A stretch of 64,000 bases of DNA from Streptomyces xylophagus (GCF_000716435.1 NZ_JNWO01000002.1:372001-436000), one strand, 5' to 3'; shown: positions 9,350-18,477, counted from the first letter of the stretch. Notes: a model not told the origin generated them from the sequence alone. Program-made: numbers and translations.

Positions 9350-9390
9350 CGAGGGACGTCACGCGCATCGGCCGGCCACTGCGTCCCTCG
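9350..9390 (+). terminator. Inverted repeat after the condensation-domain gene
   Basis: CGAGGGACG (9350-9358) pairs perfectly with CGTCCCTCG (9382-9390) across a 23-base loop that itself contains GGCCGGCC. It begins 12 bases after the stop of the preceding gene. There is no T-tract, which is common for actinomycete terminators. Confidence 0.5.
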
Positions 9391-9472
9391 CACCCGTCGT
9401 GGCCTTCCTCACGTCGGCTCCCCCGTCCTCGACCTCGCCCTCGCGAGGGCTGGCCTTCCGGGCGCCGGCCCG

Positions 9473-9763
9473 ATGTCGTGGGCGCTGACCGCTCTCGCGG
9501 CGGCGGGACTCGTCCTCGCCCAGGGTGCCGCCGCCGATCCGGGTGTGGCGTGCGGCTGGCGCCCGGCCCTGAACCGGACCGCGACACGTTCCGTCGCGGA
9601 TCTGACGGGCTGCGCGCTGATCGCGGCGCTGGTCGCTCTGTGCGTCGCGTTCCGGCGGATGCTTCCGCTGCTCGCCCTGCTCCTGCCCGAACCGCTGACC
9701 TTCGCTATCACGGCCGTAGAACTCCGTGTCGAGCCTCCGGAAGACCCGGATTCAAGGAGGTGA
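9473..9763 (+). CDS. Possible small membrane protein (hypothetical)
   Basis: 96 codons with actinomycete-like third-position GC. An N-terminal hydrophobic segment (W-A-L-T-A-L-A-A-A-G-L-V-L-A) and a second one in the middle (C-A-L-I-A-A-L-V-A-L-C-V-A-F) are followed by a hydrophobic stretch and an acidic tail. The frame stays open back to 9338 without another start, and no ribosome site precedes the ATG, so this may be a decayed fragment of a larger membrane protein. No family recognised. Apart from this and the listed hairpin and promoter candidate, the 9338-9887 gap shows nothing I can support. Confidence 0.35.
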   Translation: MSWALTALAAAGLVLAQGAAADPGVACGWRPALNRTATRSVADLTGCALIAALVALCVAFRRMLPLLALLLPEPLTFAITAVELRVEPPEDPDSRR

Positions 9764-9809
9764 CAGGCGGTGGCGGGATCCCGTCGGACCCTGTCACCGA
9801 GCCCTCTGG

Positions 9810-9836
9810 TTGACTCCCGCACCCTCCTTCTAACGT
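9810..9836 (+). promoter_or_regulatory. Candidate promoter for the DJ-1 family gene
   Basis: TTGACT (9810-9815) and TAACGT (9831-9836) resemble -35 and -10 hexamers with a short 15-base spacer. They are about 50 bases before the ATG at 9888. Weak evidence only. Confidence 0.3.
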
Positions 9837-9887
9837 CGAAGGACGGGCCGGTGATCGCCGGTACTGCCCTTCGACGGAAGACGTCAC

Positions 9888-10580
9888 ATGCACGTCCAGA
9901 TCGTTCTGTTCGACGGCTTCGACCCGCTCGATGTCGTCGCCCCCTATGAGGTGCTGTACGCCGGTGGGAGCGCTTCGGGTGGCGCCGTCACCGTGGAGCT
10001 GGTCTCCGCCGAAGGTCCGCGGGACGTCGTCAGCGGTACCGGTTGTCTGGTGTTGCGGGCCACCGGCACGCTCGACCCGGCCCGTTCCGGGCTCGTACTC
10101 GTGCCGGGAGCCTCCGGCCGGGTCGGGGAGCCGGGCGAGGTGCCGGATGCGGATGCGGACAGCGCGGCGGAGTGGCAGCAGGACGAGTTCATCCCCGTCC
10201 TGCTCGGGCGCACATTGACCACCGAACTGCCCGGGCTGCTGAAGGCCGCCATGGACAATCCGCTGATCACCATGGCGGCGGTCTGCGGTGGCTCGCTCGT
10301 GCTGGCCATGGCCGGACTCATCGAGGGACGCAACGCCACCACCCACCATCTGGGCCTGGACATGCTTGAAGCCACAGGCGTGCACGCCGTCCACGCCCGT
10401 GTTGTCGACGACGGCGATCTGGTCACCGGCGCCGGCGTCACCTCCGGCCTCGATCTGGGCCTGTATCTGCTGGAGCGCGAGATCGGTCCGCGGGTCGCCC
10501 ACGCCGTCGAGGAGTTGTTCGCACACGAGCGGCGCGGCACCACCTGGCGGGCGCACGGCCCCGTGCCCGCCGCCCTGTGA
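9888..10580 (+). CDS. DJ-1/PfpI family protein (isonitrile-hydratase/GATase1-like)
   Basis: 230 residues with the DJ-1/PfpI class-I glutamine-amidotransferase-like fold. The nucleophile elbow A-A-V-C-G-G-S-L-V-L-A carries the cysteine, followed by A-G-L-I-E-G and T-H-H. The early L-F-D-G-F-D-P-L-D-V-V-A-P-Y-E-V-L segment has the Asp/Glu typical of this subgroup, which includes isonitrile hydratase InhA. There is no C-terminal AraC helix-turn-helix, so it is a stand-alone enzyme or sensor. An insert rich in D and E before the cysteine is unusual. A small gene follows 47 bases downstream, probably in the same transcript. Confidence 0.85.
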   Translation: MHVQIVLFDGFDPLDVVAPYEVLYAGGSASGGAVTVELVSAEGPRDVVSGTGCLVLRATGTLDPARSGLVLVPGASGRVGEPGEVPDADADSAAEWQQDEFIPVLLGRTLTTELPGLLKAAMDNPLITMAAVCGGSLVLAMAGLIEGRNATTHHLGLDMLEATGVHAVHARVVDDGDLVTGAGVTSGLDLGLYLLEREIGPRVAHAVEELFAHERRGTTWRAHGPVPAAL

Positions 10581-10627
10581 CGCTCGACCGCCACCCGCAC
10601 CGACTCCGCCACAAGGAAGAACCAATC

Positions 10628-10933
10628 ATGTCCATCGAAGGCGTCTGGGACCTGACCATCGCCACACCCATCGGCCGTATCAAGCCCGTCGTCGAACTGA
10701 GCCGGGAGGGCGACGAGTTCATCGGAGTCGCTCGCGGCGCGGGCGAGGAGGTGCCCCTCCGGGACGTCGTCGTCGACGGCGACCGGATCACCTGGAAGCA
10801 GTCGGTCACCAAGCCGTTGCGCCTCAATCTGACCTTCGCGGTCACTGTCGACGGTGACGCCCTCATCGGCACCTCGAAAGCCGGCCGTCTCCCGGCCTCG
10901 AAGGTCACCGGCCGACGCCGACCCCAGTCATGA
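10628..10933 (+). CDS. Small beta-rich hypothetical protein
   Basis: 101 residues from an ATG with AAGGAAG upstream. It begins M-S-I-E-G-V-W-D-L-T-I-A-T-P-I-G and alternates beta-strand-like segments with D-G turns (V-V-V-D-G-D-R-I-T-W-K, V-T-V-D-G-D-A-L-I-G-T). It resembles the small lipocalin-like or calycin-like proteins often annotated only as hypothetical in actinomycetes. It follows the DJ-1 gene and likely shares its transcript. No signal peptide; function unknown. Confidence 0.75.
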   Translation: MSIEGVWDLTIATPIGRIKPVVELSREGDEFIGVARGAGEEVPLRDVVVDGDRITWKQSVTKPLRLNLTFAVTVDGDALIGTSKAGRLPASKVTGRRRPQS

Positions 10934-10968
10934 CGCGCAGCAAGTGATGTGCCGGTTCCCCGGATTAC

Positions 10969-10982
10969 GCATCACCTGTTGA
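10969..10982. promoter_or_regulatory. Candidate operator upstream of block A (matches 24116-24129)
   Basis: GCATCACCTGTTGA, an imperfect palindrome centred on CC, matches 12 of 14 positions of the perfect palindrome at 24114-24129 next to the PucR gene of the same block. It lies 122 bases before the substrate-binding-protein start, a sensible position for regulation of the operon. Confidence 0.5.
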
Positions 10983-11103
10983 ATGCCTGCCTCCTGTCGT
11001 GATGCCAGACTTCCTGCAAGCCGAACCTGCTGACCAGAGGGTGTTCACCCCGTGTTCGGCTGCGCTCGGTACGTCGACCCGGCGTCGCAAGTGGGAGTCA
11101 CGC

Positions 11104-12705
11104 ATGACAGGTCCCGCCACAACAGCCCTCCCTCCTCGAACCACCTCACGGCGCACCGTTCTCCGGGGCGCCACCGCAGCCGGGATGCTCCTGGCCGGCG
11201 GAGTCCCTCTCGCCGCGTGCGGACGGCAGCCGGTGTCGGCGTCGGCCGGGCCGACCGGTCCGCCGCGCCGGGGCGGCCGACTGCGGGTCGGCATGGTCGG
11301 GGCGGGCAAAGGCGAGTCGTTCGACCCGTCCCTCGCCGCCAACGCCCTGATCAACACCGCGATGAGCTGCGCCGTTTTCGATCCGCTGCTGACCATGGGG
11401 TCGGACGGCGGGCTGCGGCCGATGCTCGCGACGTCCTGGACCTCCGACTCCACCGCGTCCGTGTGGACGTTCCGGCTGCGCAAGGGCGTCACCTGGCACG
11501 ACGGCAAGGACTTCACCGCCGCCGACGTCCTGTACTCGCTGAAGTGGATGGCGAAACCGGGCAACGGGCTCGCCCTCAACGTCGCCGACGTCGATCTCGA
11601 CAAGGTGTCCGCATCGGGGCCGTACACCGTCGTCGTACCGCTGAAGAGCCCCAACCTGCTCTTCCCCTACAGCCTTGCCACCGCCTCCGTCGTGCAGCGG
11701 GGCGCCGAGGACTTCACCAGACCCGTGGGCACCGGGCCCTTCTCCTTCGTCTCCCTCGATCCCGGTCAACAGGCCGTCTGCGCACGCAACCCGGCCTACT
11801 GGGACCCCGGGAAGCCGTACCTCGACGAGCTGGTGTTCCTGTCCGTGAAGGACGACTTCGCCCGGCTCAACGCGCTGCTGTCGGGCCAGACCGACGTCAT
11901 GGCCCAAGTGCCCTTCACCCAGGCCAGGTCCCAACTCGTGGGTGACGTACGGCTGATCAGAAGTCTCGGTGTGACCGCGCAGGCCTTCTACATGGCGACG
12001 GACAAGGCGCCGTTCGACGACGTCCGGGTGCGCCGCGCGCTGCGATTGATCGTCGACCGGAAGCAACTGGTCGACGTCGCCCTGTTCGGCTTCGGGACGG
12101 TCGGAAACGACCTGTACGGCAAGGGACTCGAGTACTACGACGACTCCCTCCCGCAACGCACCCGCGACCTCATCGAGGCGAAGGCCCTGCTCGCCGAGGC
12201 GGGGCACGGCAGGGGGCTGACCCTGAAGCTGCAGACCTCGACCGTCGCGCCGGGGATGGTCGAGGCCGCCACGCTCTTCCAGCAACAGGCCAAGGACGCG
12301 GGCGTCGACATCGCCATCTCCCAGGTCGACCCGACGTCGTACTTCGACCCGACCCGCGACTACCTGAAGATGCCGTTCGCGCAGACGCTGTGGCAGGGGA
12401 TGACGACCTTGGGCGACGTCTACAACGCGAGCGTGGTCTCCAAAGCCCCCTACGGCGAGACGCACTGGTCCGACCGCCGCACCGACGAACTCGTCGCCAC
12501 GGCCACCGCCGCGCCCGACGCGGCCGCGGCGAGATCCGCGTGGGCCGCCGTACAGCGTCAGCAGTACGACAGCGGCGGCTACATCTGGTGGGGGAACGTC
12601 GACAACCTCGACGCGGTGTCCAACCGGGTCGGCGGTCTGACCCCGAACCGGTACCAGAACCTCGGTCTGCCGACCGGGCTCAACGAAGCGTATTTCGCGT
12701 CGTGA
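11104..12705 (+). CDS. ABC transporter substrate-binding lipoprotein (SBP family 5, peptide/nickel type)
   Basis: 533 residues. The N-terminus has a twin-arginine-like S-R-R-T-V-L-R-G, a hydrophobic stretch and the lipobox L-A-A-C, so it is a membrane-anchored lipoprotein exported by Tat or Sec. The family-5 features include W-T-F-R-L-R-K-G-V-T-W-H-D-G-K-D-F-T-A-A-D-V and D-D-V-R-V-R-R-A-L. ATG 11104 is chosen because it begins the signal peptide and follows GGGAG. It is the first gene of the importer operon and overlaps the first permease by four bases. It captures an oligopeptide or similar small solute outside the cell. Confidence 0.95.
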   Translation: MTGPATTALPPRTTSRRTVLRGATAAGMLLAGGVPLAACGRQPVSASAGPTGPPRRGGRLRVGMVGAGKGESFDPSLAANALINTAMSCAVFDPLLTMGSDGGLRPMLATSWTSDSTASVWTFRLRKGVTWHDGKDFTAADVLYSLKWMAKPGNGLALNVADVDLDKVSASGPYTVVVPLKSPNLLFPYSLATASVVQRGAEDFTRPVGTGPFSFVSLDPGQQAVCARNPAYWDPGKPYLDELVFLSVKDDFARLNALLSGQTDVMAQVPFTQARSQLVGDVRLIRSLGVTAQAFYMATDKAPFDDVRVRRALRLIVDRKQLVDVALFGFGTVGNDLYGKGLEYYDDSLPQRTRDLIEAKALLAEAGHGRGLTLKLQTSTVAPGMVEAATLFQQQAKDAGVDIAISQVDPTSYFDPTRDYLKMPFAQTLWQGMTTLGDVYNASVVSKAPYGETHWSDRRTDELVATATAAPDAAAARSAWAAVQRQQYDSGGYIWWGNVDNLDAVSNRVGGLTPNRYQNLGLPTGLNEAYFAS

Positions 12706-13736
12706 CCGCCACCCTGGTGCCCACGGCCGCACCCACGTCCCCTTCCTCCTTCGGTTCCCGGCACCCGCTGGCCCGGGTCGCCCTGCGCCGGATCGCCGGC
12801 GGCATCCTCACCCTCTTCGTGCTGTCCGTCCTGGTGTTCCTCGCGACCTCCGTACTCCCGGGCGACGCGGCGAGCGCGATCCTCGGCAAGCAGGCGACGC
12901 CGGACGCGGTGGCCGAACTGCGGCACGCGATGGGACTCGACCGGCCCCTCGTCGTCCAGTACGGCAAGTGGCTCGCCGGACTGCTCCACGGCGACCTCGG
13001 CAACACCGCCGCCGGATACGCTGCCGGCGGCCGGTCCGGTGTCTGGGACCAGATCAGCGGCAAACTCGGCAACTCCCTGGTCCTCGCGGCCACGGTCTTC
13101 GTCCCGGTCCTGCTGCTCTCCCTCGTGCTGGGCGTCCTCACGGCCCTGCGGGCGGGCCGCTGGCTGGACCACCTCGTCACCACCGTCACCCTGGTGCCGG
13201 CCGCACTTCCCGAGTTCGTCCTCGGCACCGTCCTGCTCGCGGTGTTCTTCACCTGGCTGGACATCCTGCCCCCGGTGTCGTTCGTGGCACCAGGCGCGAG
13301 CCCCTTCGCGACCCCCGAGACCCTCGTCCTGCCCGTGCTCACCCTGGTCGGCGTGACCGTGGGACCGGCCACCCGCATGATCCGGGCCGGCATGCAGGAG
13401 GCGCTGCTGTCCGACCCGGTCGCGGTCGCCCGCCTCAACGGCATAAGCGAGGCCCGGGTCGTCCGCCGCTACGCCCTGCGCAACGCGCTCGCGCCGAGCA
13501 TCCAGGTGTTCGCGCTCATCGCCCAGTACCTCGTCGGCGGGCTCCTCATCGTCGAGGATCTCTTCGGCTATCCGGGGATCGGCAAGGAACTCGTCGACGC
13601 CGTGACCGTCCACGACAACCTCGAAGTCCAGTCTGTGACCATGCTCCTCGCCACGTTCTACGTCGCCGTCACCATCGCCGCCGACCTGCTGGTCATGGCC
13701 GTCGTACCGAAGCTGAGAACAGGTGGTACGTCATGA
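12702..13736 (+). CDS. ABC transporter permease (DppB/OppB type)
   Basis: 344 residues with six predicted membrane helices. It has the DppB-type N-terminus (R-R-I-A-G-G-I-L-T-L-F-V-L-S-V-L-V-F) and the permease E-A-L motif region (Q-E-A-L-L-S-D-P-V-A-V-A-R-L-N-G-I). GTG 12702 overlaps the stop of the binding protein (GTGA), indicating translational coupling. It forms one half of the membrane channel of the importer with the next gene. Confidence 0.94.
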   Translation: MTATLVPTAAPTSPSSFGSRHPLARVALRRIAGGILTLFVLSVLVFLATSVLPGDAASAILGKQATPDAVAELRHAMGLDRPLVVQYGKWLAGLLHGDLGNTAAGYAAGGRSGVWDQISGKLGNSLVLAATVFVPVLLLSLVLGVLTALRAGRWLDHLVTTVTLVPAALPEFVLGTVLLAVFFTWLDILPPVSFVAPGASPFATPETLVLPVLTLVGVTVGPATRMIRAGMQEALLSDPVAVARLNGISEARVVRRYALRNALAPSIQVFALIAQYLVGGLLIVEDLFGYPGIGKELVDAVTVHDNLEVQSVTMLLATFYVAVTIAADLLVMAVVPKLRTGGTS

Positions 13737-14590
13737 GCGCCCTCCTGAAGACCTACTCCCCAAGAAGGGTTCCGTTCGGCGCGGCGCTGCGACGGCGCAC
13801 CCCGAAGACGCTCTCCGGCCGGATCGGCCTCGCCCTCCTCGTACTCACCCTCACCGTCGCCCTGCTCGGCCCCCTGTGCACCCCGTACTCGCCCGACCGC
13901 ACCGTGGGCATCCCCTTCGCCGGGCCGACCGCCGGCCACCCCCTGGGCCTGGACTTCCTGGGCCGGGACGTGCTGTCGCGGGTGCTCAGCGGCGGACTGA
14001 GCGTCGTCCTGTACGCGGGTGTCGCCACGCTCGCCGCCTACGCGGTCGGACTCACCGTCGGACTGCTGGCCGGCTACAGCCGCTCCTGGCTCGAACCGCT
14101 CCTGATGCGCCTGACCGACGTCCTGCTCGCCTTCCCGGCACTGGTCTTCCTGCTGCTCCTCGCGACCGCGTTCGGCCGGGGGATCACCGGCGTCGTGATC
14201 GCCACCGCGCTCATCCAACTGCCGCCGATCGTACGGATCGTTAGGTCGGCCGCGCTGGAACAGTCCCTCCGCGGCTACGTCGAGGCGGCCGTCGCCCGAG
14301 GCGAGGGAACGCTGTCGGTGCTCCGGCGCGAGATCCTGCCGAACATCGCACGCCCGGTCGCCGCCGATGCCGGTCTCCGGTTCAGCTGGTCGGTCCTGCT
14401 GATCGCGGGCGTCAACTTCCTCGGCCTCGGTCTCCAACCCCCGGCCGCCGACTGGGGGTTGATGGTCTCCGAGAACCGAGGCGGCATCGCCCTCAACCCT
14501 TCGTCGATGCTCGTCGCCGCCGCCCTACTCGGCGCCCTGACTCTGGCGATCAACCTGCTCGGCGACGCCCTCGCGGGAGGCACCGAATGA
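13733..14590 (+). CDS. ABC transporter permease (DppC/OppC type)
   Basis: 285 residues. The N-terminal helix is followed by the characteristic H-P-L-G-L-D-F-L-G-R-D-V-L-S-R segment and a C-terminal permease domain with five further helices, including V-E-A-A-V-A-R-G-E-G (EAA loop). ATG 13733 overlaps the previous stop (ATGA). Pairs with the DppB-like permease. Confidence 0.94.
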   Translation: MSALLKTYSPRRVPFGAALRRRTPKTLSGRIGLALLVLTLTVALLGPLCTPYSPDRTVGIPFAGPTAGHPLGLDFLGRDVLSRVLSGGLSVVLYAGVATLAAYAVGLTVGLLAGYSRSWLEPLLMRLTDVLLAFPALVFLLLLATAFGRGITGVVIATALIQLPPIVRIVRSAALEQSLRGYVEAAVARGEGTLSVLRREILPNIARPVAADAGLRFSWSVLLIAGVNFLGLGLQPPAADWGLMVSENRGGIALNPSSMLVAAALLGALTLAINLLGDALAGGTE

Positions 14591-16359
14591 CCGACGAGAC
14601 CCCGCTGCTCGAAGTCAGCGGCCTGCGCATCGCCCTCGCCTCCGGAACCCCGATCGTCGACGGAGTCGACCTCACGCTCGCCCGGGGCGAGATCCTCGGC
14701 ATCGTCGGCGAGTCGGGCAGCGGCAAGACCACGACCGCCCTCGCGCTGCTCGGCCACGCCCAGCGCGGCGCGGAGATAACCGGCGGCAGCGTCCGCGTCG
14801 CCGGCCGCGAGGTACTCGGACTGTCCCGGGCCGAACGCCGGGAGATCCGCGGCAAGTTGATCTCCTACGTCCCCCAGGACGCCGGGCAGGCCCTCAACCC
14901 CTCGCTGCGCATCGCCGACTCGGTCACGGACGTACTGCGCAGGCACCGCGAACCCGCTCCGGCCGCCGTACTCGGCCTCCTGGGTTCCGTGGACCTCCCC
15001 GCGACCACGGAGTTCGGCCGCCGACTGCCCCACCAGCTCTCCGGCGGACAGCAGCAACGCGTCACGATCGCGATCTCCTTGGCCTGTGAGCCGCCGGTCA
15101 TCGTCATGGACGAACCGACCACCGGCCTCGACGTCCTCACCCAGCAGAGCGTGCTCGACGAGATCAGACGGCTGCGCGCCGAGCGTGGCGCCTCGCTGGT
15201 CTACGTGTCGCACGACCTCGCGGTCGTCTCCCAAATAGCCGACCGGGTGGCGGTGATGTACGCGGGGCGGATCGTCGAAGAGGGCCCGATCGCGACCCTC
15301 ATGGAGCGGCCCAGGCATCCGTACACCCGAGGTCTCCTCCAGTCCATCCCGGACCACCGCCGTCCCGCCCGTCTGCTTCCGATGGCGGGCTCGGCGCCCG
15401 GAGTCGAGGAACGCCCGGACGGCTGCGCGTTCGCCCCCCGCTGCCCGCAGGCCGCCGACGACTGCCGCACCACGCCACCTGTTCTGGAGTCCGTGGACTT
15501 CGAACGGCACCAAGTCCGTTGTCCACACTGGGAGTTGACACCACCGGCCACGCTCGGCATCCCCCGTGACCGGACCGAGGTGACCGCCGGGCCCGCCCTC
15601 CAGGTCCGAGGTCTGCGGGCCTCGCACAAGGGGCGGGGCGGGACCGTCGTCGTCGCGGAGGACATCTCGTTCGACGTGCGGCGCGGCGAATGCCTCGCGC
15701 TGGTGGGGGAGTCGGGCAGTGGGAAGACCACGATCGCCCGCTGCCTGGTCGGCCTGCACCTGCCGGACGGCGGCAGTGTCCGGCTCCGTGACGCGCCGCT
15801 GCCCGCCCGCATCCGCAAGCGAAGTGCCGCCCAACGGCGCGGAATCCAGTACGTGTTCCAGAACCCCTACCAGTCACTCAACCCCCGTCGTCGCATCGGT
15901 GAGGACCTCGCTCGACCCGGGCACGTACTGCGCGGCCTGTCGGTCGCGGAGGCCAGGGCGGAGGTCGGCTCGCTCCTCGAGCGGGTCCAGCTCTCGCCCC
16001 GGCTCGCCGACCGGTACCCGAGCCAACTGTCCGGCGGCGAACGACAACGCGTCGCCATCGCGCGGGCCCTCGCGGCCCGGCCGGACGTGCTGGTGTGCGA
16101 CGAGGTGACCTCGGCGCTGGACGTCTCCGTACAGGCGGCGATCCTGGAGGCCCTGGCCGAACTCCGCGACGACCTCGGTGTCGCGCTGCTGTTCATCACC
16201 CACGACCTGGGCGTCGTCTCCGGAGTCGCGGACCGGGTGCTGGTCCTGGAAGGCGGCCGGATCTGCGAGACCGGCCCCACCGACTCCGTCCTGCGCACAC
16301 CCGAACACCCCTACACGCAGCGGCTGGTGGCCGCCGCCCCCACGCTGGCGGCGAGATGA
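14587..16359 (+). CDS. Double ABC ATPase of the peptide importer (DppD-DppF fusion)
   Basis: 590 residues holding two complete nucleotide-binding domains. The first has G-E-S-G-S-G-K-T-T and L-S-G-G-Q-Q-Q-R-V and ends in the oligopeptide-transporter C-terminal cysteine region (C-A-F-A-P-R-C-P). The second has G-E-S-G-S-G-K-T-T-I and L-S-G-G-E-R-Q-R-V. Both keep Walker B and the switch His, so both should hydrolyse ATP to energise import. The start overlaps the previous gene by four bases. This one-chain arrangement differs from the separate ATPase genes of block D. Confidence 0.95.
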   Translation: MTDETPLLEVSGLRIALASGTPIVDGVDLTLARGEILGIVGESGSGKTTTALALLGHAQRGAEITGGSVRVAGREVLGLSRAERREIRGKLISYVPQDAGQALNPSLRIADSVTDVLRRHREPAPAAVLGLLGSVDLPATTEFGRRLPHQLSGGQQQRVTIAISLACEPPVIVMDEPTTGLDVLTQQSVLDEIRRLRAERGASLVYVSHDLAVVSQIADRVAVMYAGRIVEEGPIATLMERPRHPYTRGLLQSIPDHRRPARLLPMAGSAPGVEERPDGCAFAPRCPQAADDCRTTPPVLESVDFERHQVRCPHWELTPPATLGIPRDRTEVTAGPALQVRGLRASHKGRGGTVVVAEDISFDVRRGECLALVGESGSGKTTIARCLVGLHLPDGGSVRLRDAPLPARIRKRSAAQRRGIQYVFQNPYQSLNPRRRIGEDLARPGHVLRGLSVAEARAEVGSLLERVQLSPRLADRYPSQLSGGERQRVAIARALAARPDVLVCDEVTSALDVSVQAAILEALAELRDDLGVALLFITHDLGVVSGVADRVLVLEGGRICETGPTDSVLRTPEHPYTQRLVAAAPTLAAR

Positions 16360-17606
16360 GCACCCCCGACATCGAGGCCTACATCCGGGAACAGGAAGCC
16401 CGGTTGGCCGACCGCGAGCGCCAACTCCCCTTCACCGAGGCCGAGTACCGCGACCGTCTGACCCGCCTGCGGGAACGGATGACGGCGGACCGGCTCGACG
16501 TACTCCTGCTCACCGCACCGGACACCATGTGCTGGCTGCACGGCTACACCAACCGCTGGTACCGCCAGCACTCCTCCACCCGCTTCCCTCCCGTGCACTG
16601 CACGCTCGTCCGGGCCGACGACGAACGGACCGTGCTGATCGAGCCCGCCTACCACGAACAACTCGTCCGACTCACGTCGTGCGTCGACGAGTTCATCGGC
16701 GTCGAGGGGAGGAAAGGGGAGCCGACGGTGGCGGATTTCCTCAACGCTCTTACAGGCGAGCTGTTCTCGCCCGGTAGGCCCCGCACCCGTATCGGCGTGG
16801 AGAGTTGGAGCAGTGTCCCCAATCCGGCTGTCGCCGAGATCGTCGCCTCCGCGCTGACGGCTCACGGAGCCACGGTGATGGACGCCTCCGCGGCCGTGCG
16901 TGGGGTGCGCAGGATCAAGTCCCCGGCCGAGATCGCCGTCATCGAGCGGGCGCAGGCCGCCTGCGACGCCGGGGTGCGACACCTGCACGCCAACGCCCGC
17001 CCCGGCACGACCGAGTTGGAGGCGTGGAACCAGCTGATGACCGGCGTGATCGCGGCCGGTGGCGAACCGACGGCCATGCACGAGACGGTCGCGGCGGGAC
17101 CGCCGATGCCCGTCCTGCACGGTCTGAGCAGCCGACGGCCCATCGGCGCGGGGGAGTTGTTCCACGCCGACGCGGCGGCTGCCGTCGACCGCTATCACGC
17201 CCGACTGACCCGGCCGTTCTCGATGGGCGAGCCGCCCAAGGCACTCACCCGGCTCACCGAGATCGCCGCCGGCGCCTACGACGTCGTGCTGTCCACCGCA
17301 CGGGTCGGACTCCCCTTCCGTGAGCTGCACCGCACGCTGCGCGCCTACTTCGCCGAGTCCGGGCCGGCCGAGGGCTGGGCCGGTGGCTATGAGCTGGGGG
17401 TGTCCTTCATGCCCGACTGGGTGGGCGAGTTCTGCTGGGACATCCACGACGAGGAGACCGAGGACGTAATCGAGGCGGGCCTGGTGACCAACTTCGAGAG
17501 CTGCGCCTTCGTGGCCGTGGTCGACACGGTCGTGTTCGAGGAGACCGGACCGAGATTCCTGTCGTCGGTCCCGCGAGAGACGTTGGTGGTCGGCGATGCG
17601 CACTGA
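16356..17606 (+). CDS. M24 (creatinase/aminopeptidase P-fold) protein lacking most metal ligands
   Basis: 416 residues with a creatinase N-terminal domain and a C-terminal pita-bread fold. Of the metal ligands of Xaa-Pro peptidases, the first Asp may remain (D272). The second Asp position aligns with R283 (A-R-L-T-R), the His position with Y345 (G-Y-E-L-G-V), and the final Glu appears replaced in V-A-V-V-D-T-V. The substrate-side His is kept at H255 (V-L-H-G-L). Creatinase and related amidinohydrolases are metal-free M24 members that rely on this His, so a non-peptidase hydrolase is more likely than an Xaa-Pro peptidase. The start overlaps the ATPase stop (ATGA). Confidence 0.85.
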   Translation: MSTPDIEAYIREQEARLADRERQLPFTEAEYRDRLTRLRERMTADRLDVLLLTAPDTMCWLHGYTNRWYRQHSSTRFPPVHCTLVRADDERTVLIEPAYHEQLVRLTSCVDEFIGVEGRKGEPTVADFLNALTGELFSPGRPRTRIGVESWSSVPNPAVAEIVASALTAHGATVMDASAAVRGVRRIKSPAEIAVIERAQAACDAGVRHLHANARPGTTELEAWNQLMTGVIAAGGEPTAMHETVAAGPPMPVLHGLSSRRPIGAGELFHADAAAAVDRYHARLTRPFSMGEPPKALTRLTEIAAGAYDVVLSTARVGLPFRELHRTLRAYFAESGPAEGWAGGYELGVSFMPDWVGEFCWDIHDEETEDVIEAGLVTNFESCAFVAVVDTVVFEETGPRFLSSVPRETLVVGDAH

Positions 17607-18477
17607 ATCCGTGCTGACGGACGAGGGGTTCACACTCCACTGCACCCTCTCCGGCAGCGGCGACCGGGTGCTGATCGGACTGCACGGCGGTCCCGGCGGC
17701 TCGGGCGGCGGCTATCTGGAACCCCTGCACCGGCTGTCGGGTCCCGACCGCACTGTGGTGACCTTCGACCAACTCGGCACCGGCGCCTCGGAGTTGCCGC
17801 CACCGGACTACGACTGGAGCGTCGCGCGGGCCGTGGCCGACGTCGACGCGGTCCGCCGCCACTGCGCGGCCGAGCGGGTCGACCTCCTCGGCCACTCCTG
17901 GGGCGGCATGCTCGCCCTCCAGTACACCCTGGACCACCCCGGCCACGTCGGCCGCCTCGTCCTGTCCAATACGGCGGCCAGTACCGCCCGGGTCACCCTC
18001 GGCTCGCTCGCCCAACTCGCGGACGTGCTCACGGAGTCGGAGGCGTCGGCCGCCGTGACCGCCGACGCGCTCCGCGAACACGACAACCCGGCCTTCCGTG
18101 CGGCCGTGGAGGCATGGCTCGCCCGCTACGGCACCGACGGCGACCTCGACGCGGCGCGCGCGGAGACCAAGGAGGCGCTGGAGCCCGGGCCCGCCGGGCG
18201 CGGGTTGTGGGGCGACCGGCTGTGGTTCGCCGACGGCGCCCTGCGCGACTGGGACGTCGAACCGCGGCTGCCCGAGATCACCGCACCGACGCTGATCGTC
18301 CACGGCGGCGACGACATGTCCTCGGCCGACACCAACCGCGTACTCGCCGAACGCATCCCCGACAGCGAGTGGCTGACCATGAACAACAACGGTCACGCCA
18401 TGTTCCACGCACCCAACGCGCCCGCCTATCTGGCCATCGTCCGGGCGTTCCTCGACGGATGGGACGAGCAGTCATGA
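17596..18477 (+). CDS. Alpha/beta hydrolase, proline iminopeptidase family (S33)
   Basis: 293 residues. It contains the oxyanion H-G-G-P-G-G motif, the nucleophile elbow G-H-S-W-G-G with the catalytic Ser, a cap domain, an Asp in G-G-D-D-M, and the His in N-N-G-H-A-M. The HGGPGG plus GHSWGG pairing is characteristic of proline iminopeptidases and relatives that release N-terminal proline or hydrolyse amides. The start overlaps the preceding gene by 11 bases. With an importer and two other prolyl-peptidase-fold proteins in the operon, a role in opening a peptide or amide substrate is likely. Confidence 0.9.
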   Translation: MRTESVLTDEGFTLHCTLSGSGDRVLIGLHGGPGGSGGGYLEPLHRLSGPDRTVVTFDQLGTGASELPPPDYDWSVARAVADVDAVRRHCAAERVDLLGHSWGGMLALQYTLDHPGHVGRLVLSNTAASTARVTLGSLAQLADVLTESEASAAVTADALREHDNPAFRAAVEAWLARYGTDGDLDAARAETKEALEPGPAGRGLWGDRLWFADGALRDWDVEPRLPEITAPTLIVHGGDDMSSADTNRVLAERIPDSEWLTMNNNGHAMFHAPNAPAYLAIVRAFLDGWDEQS

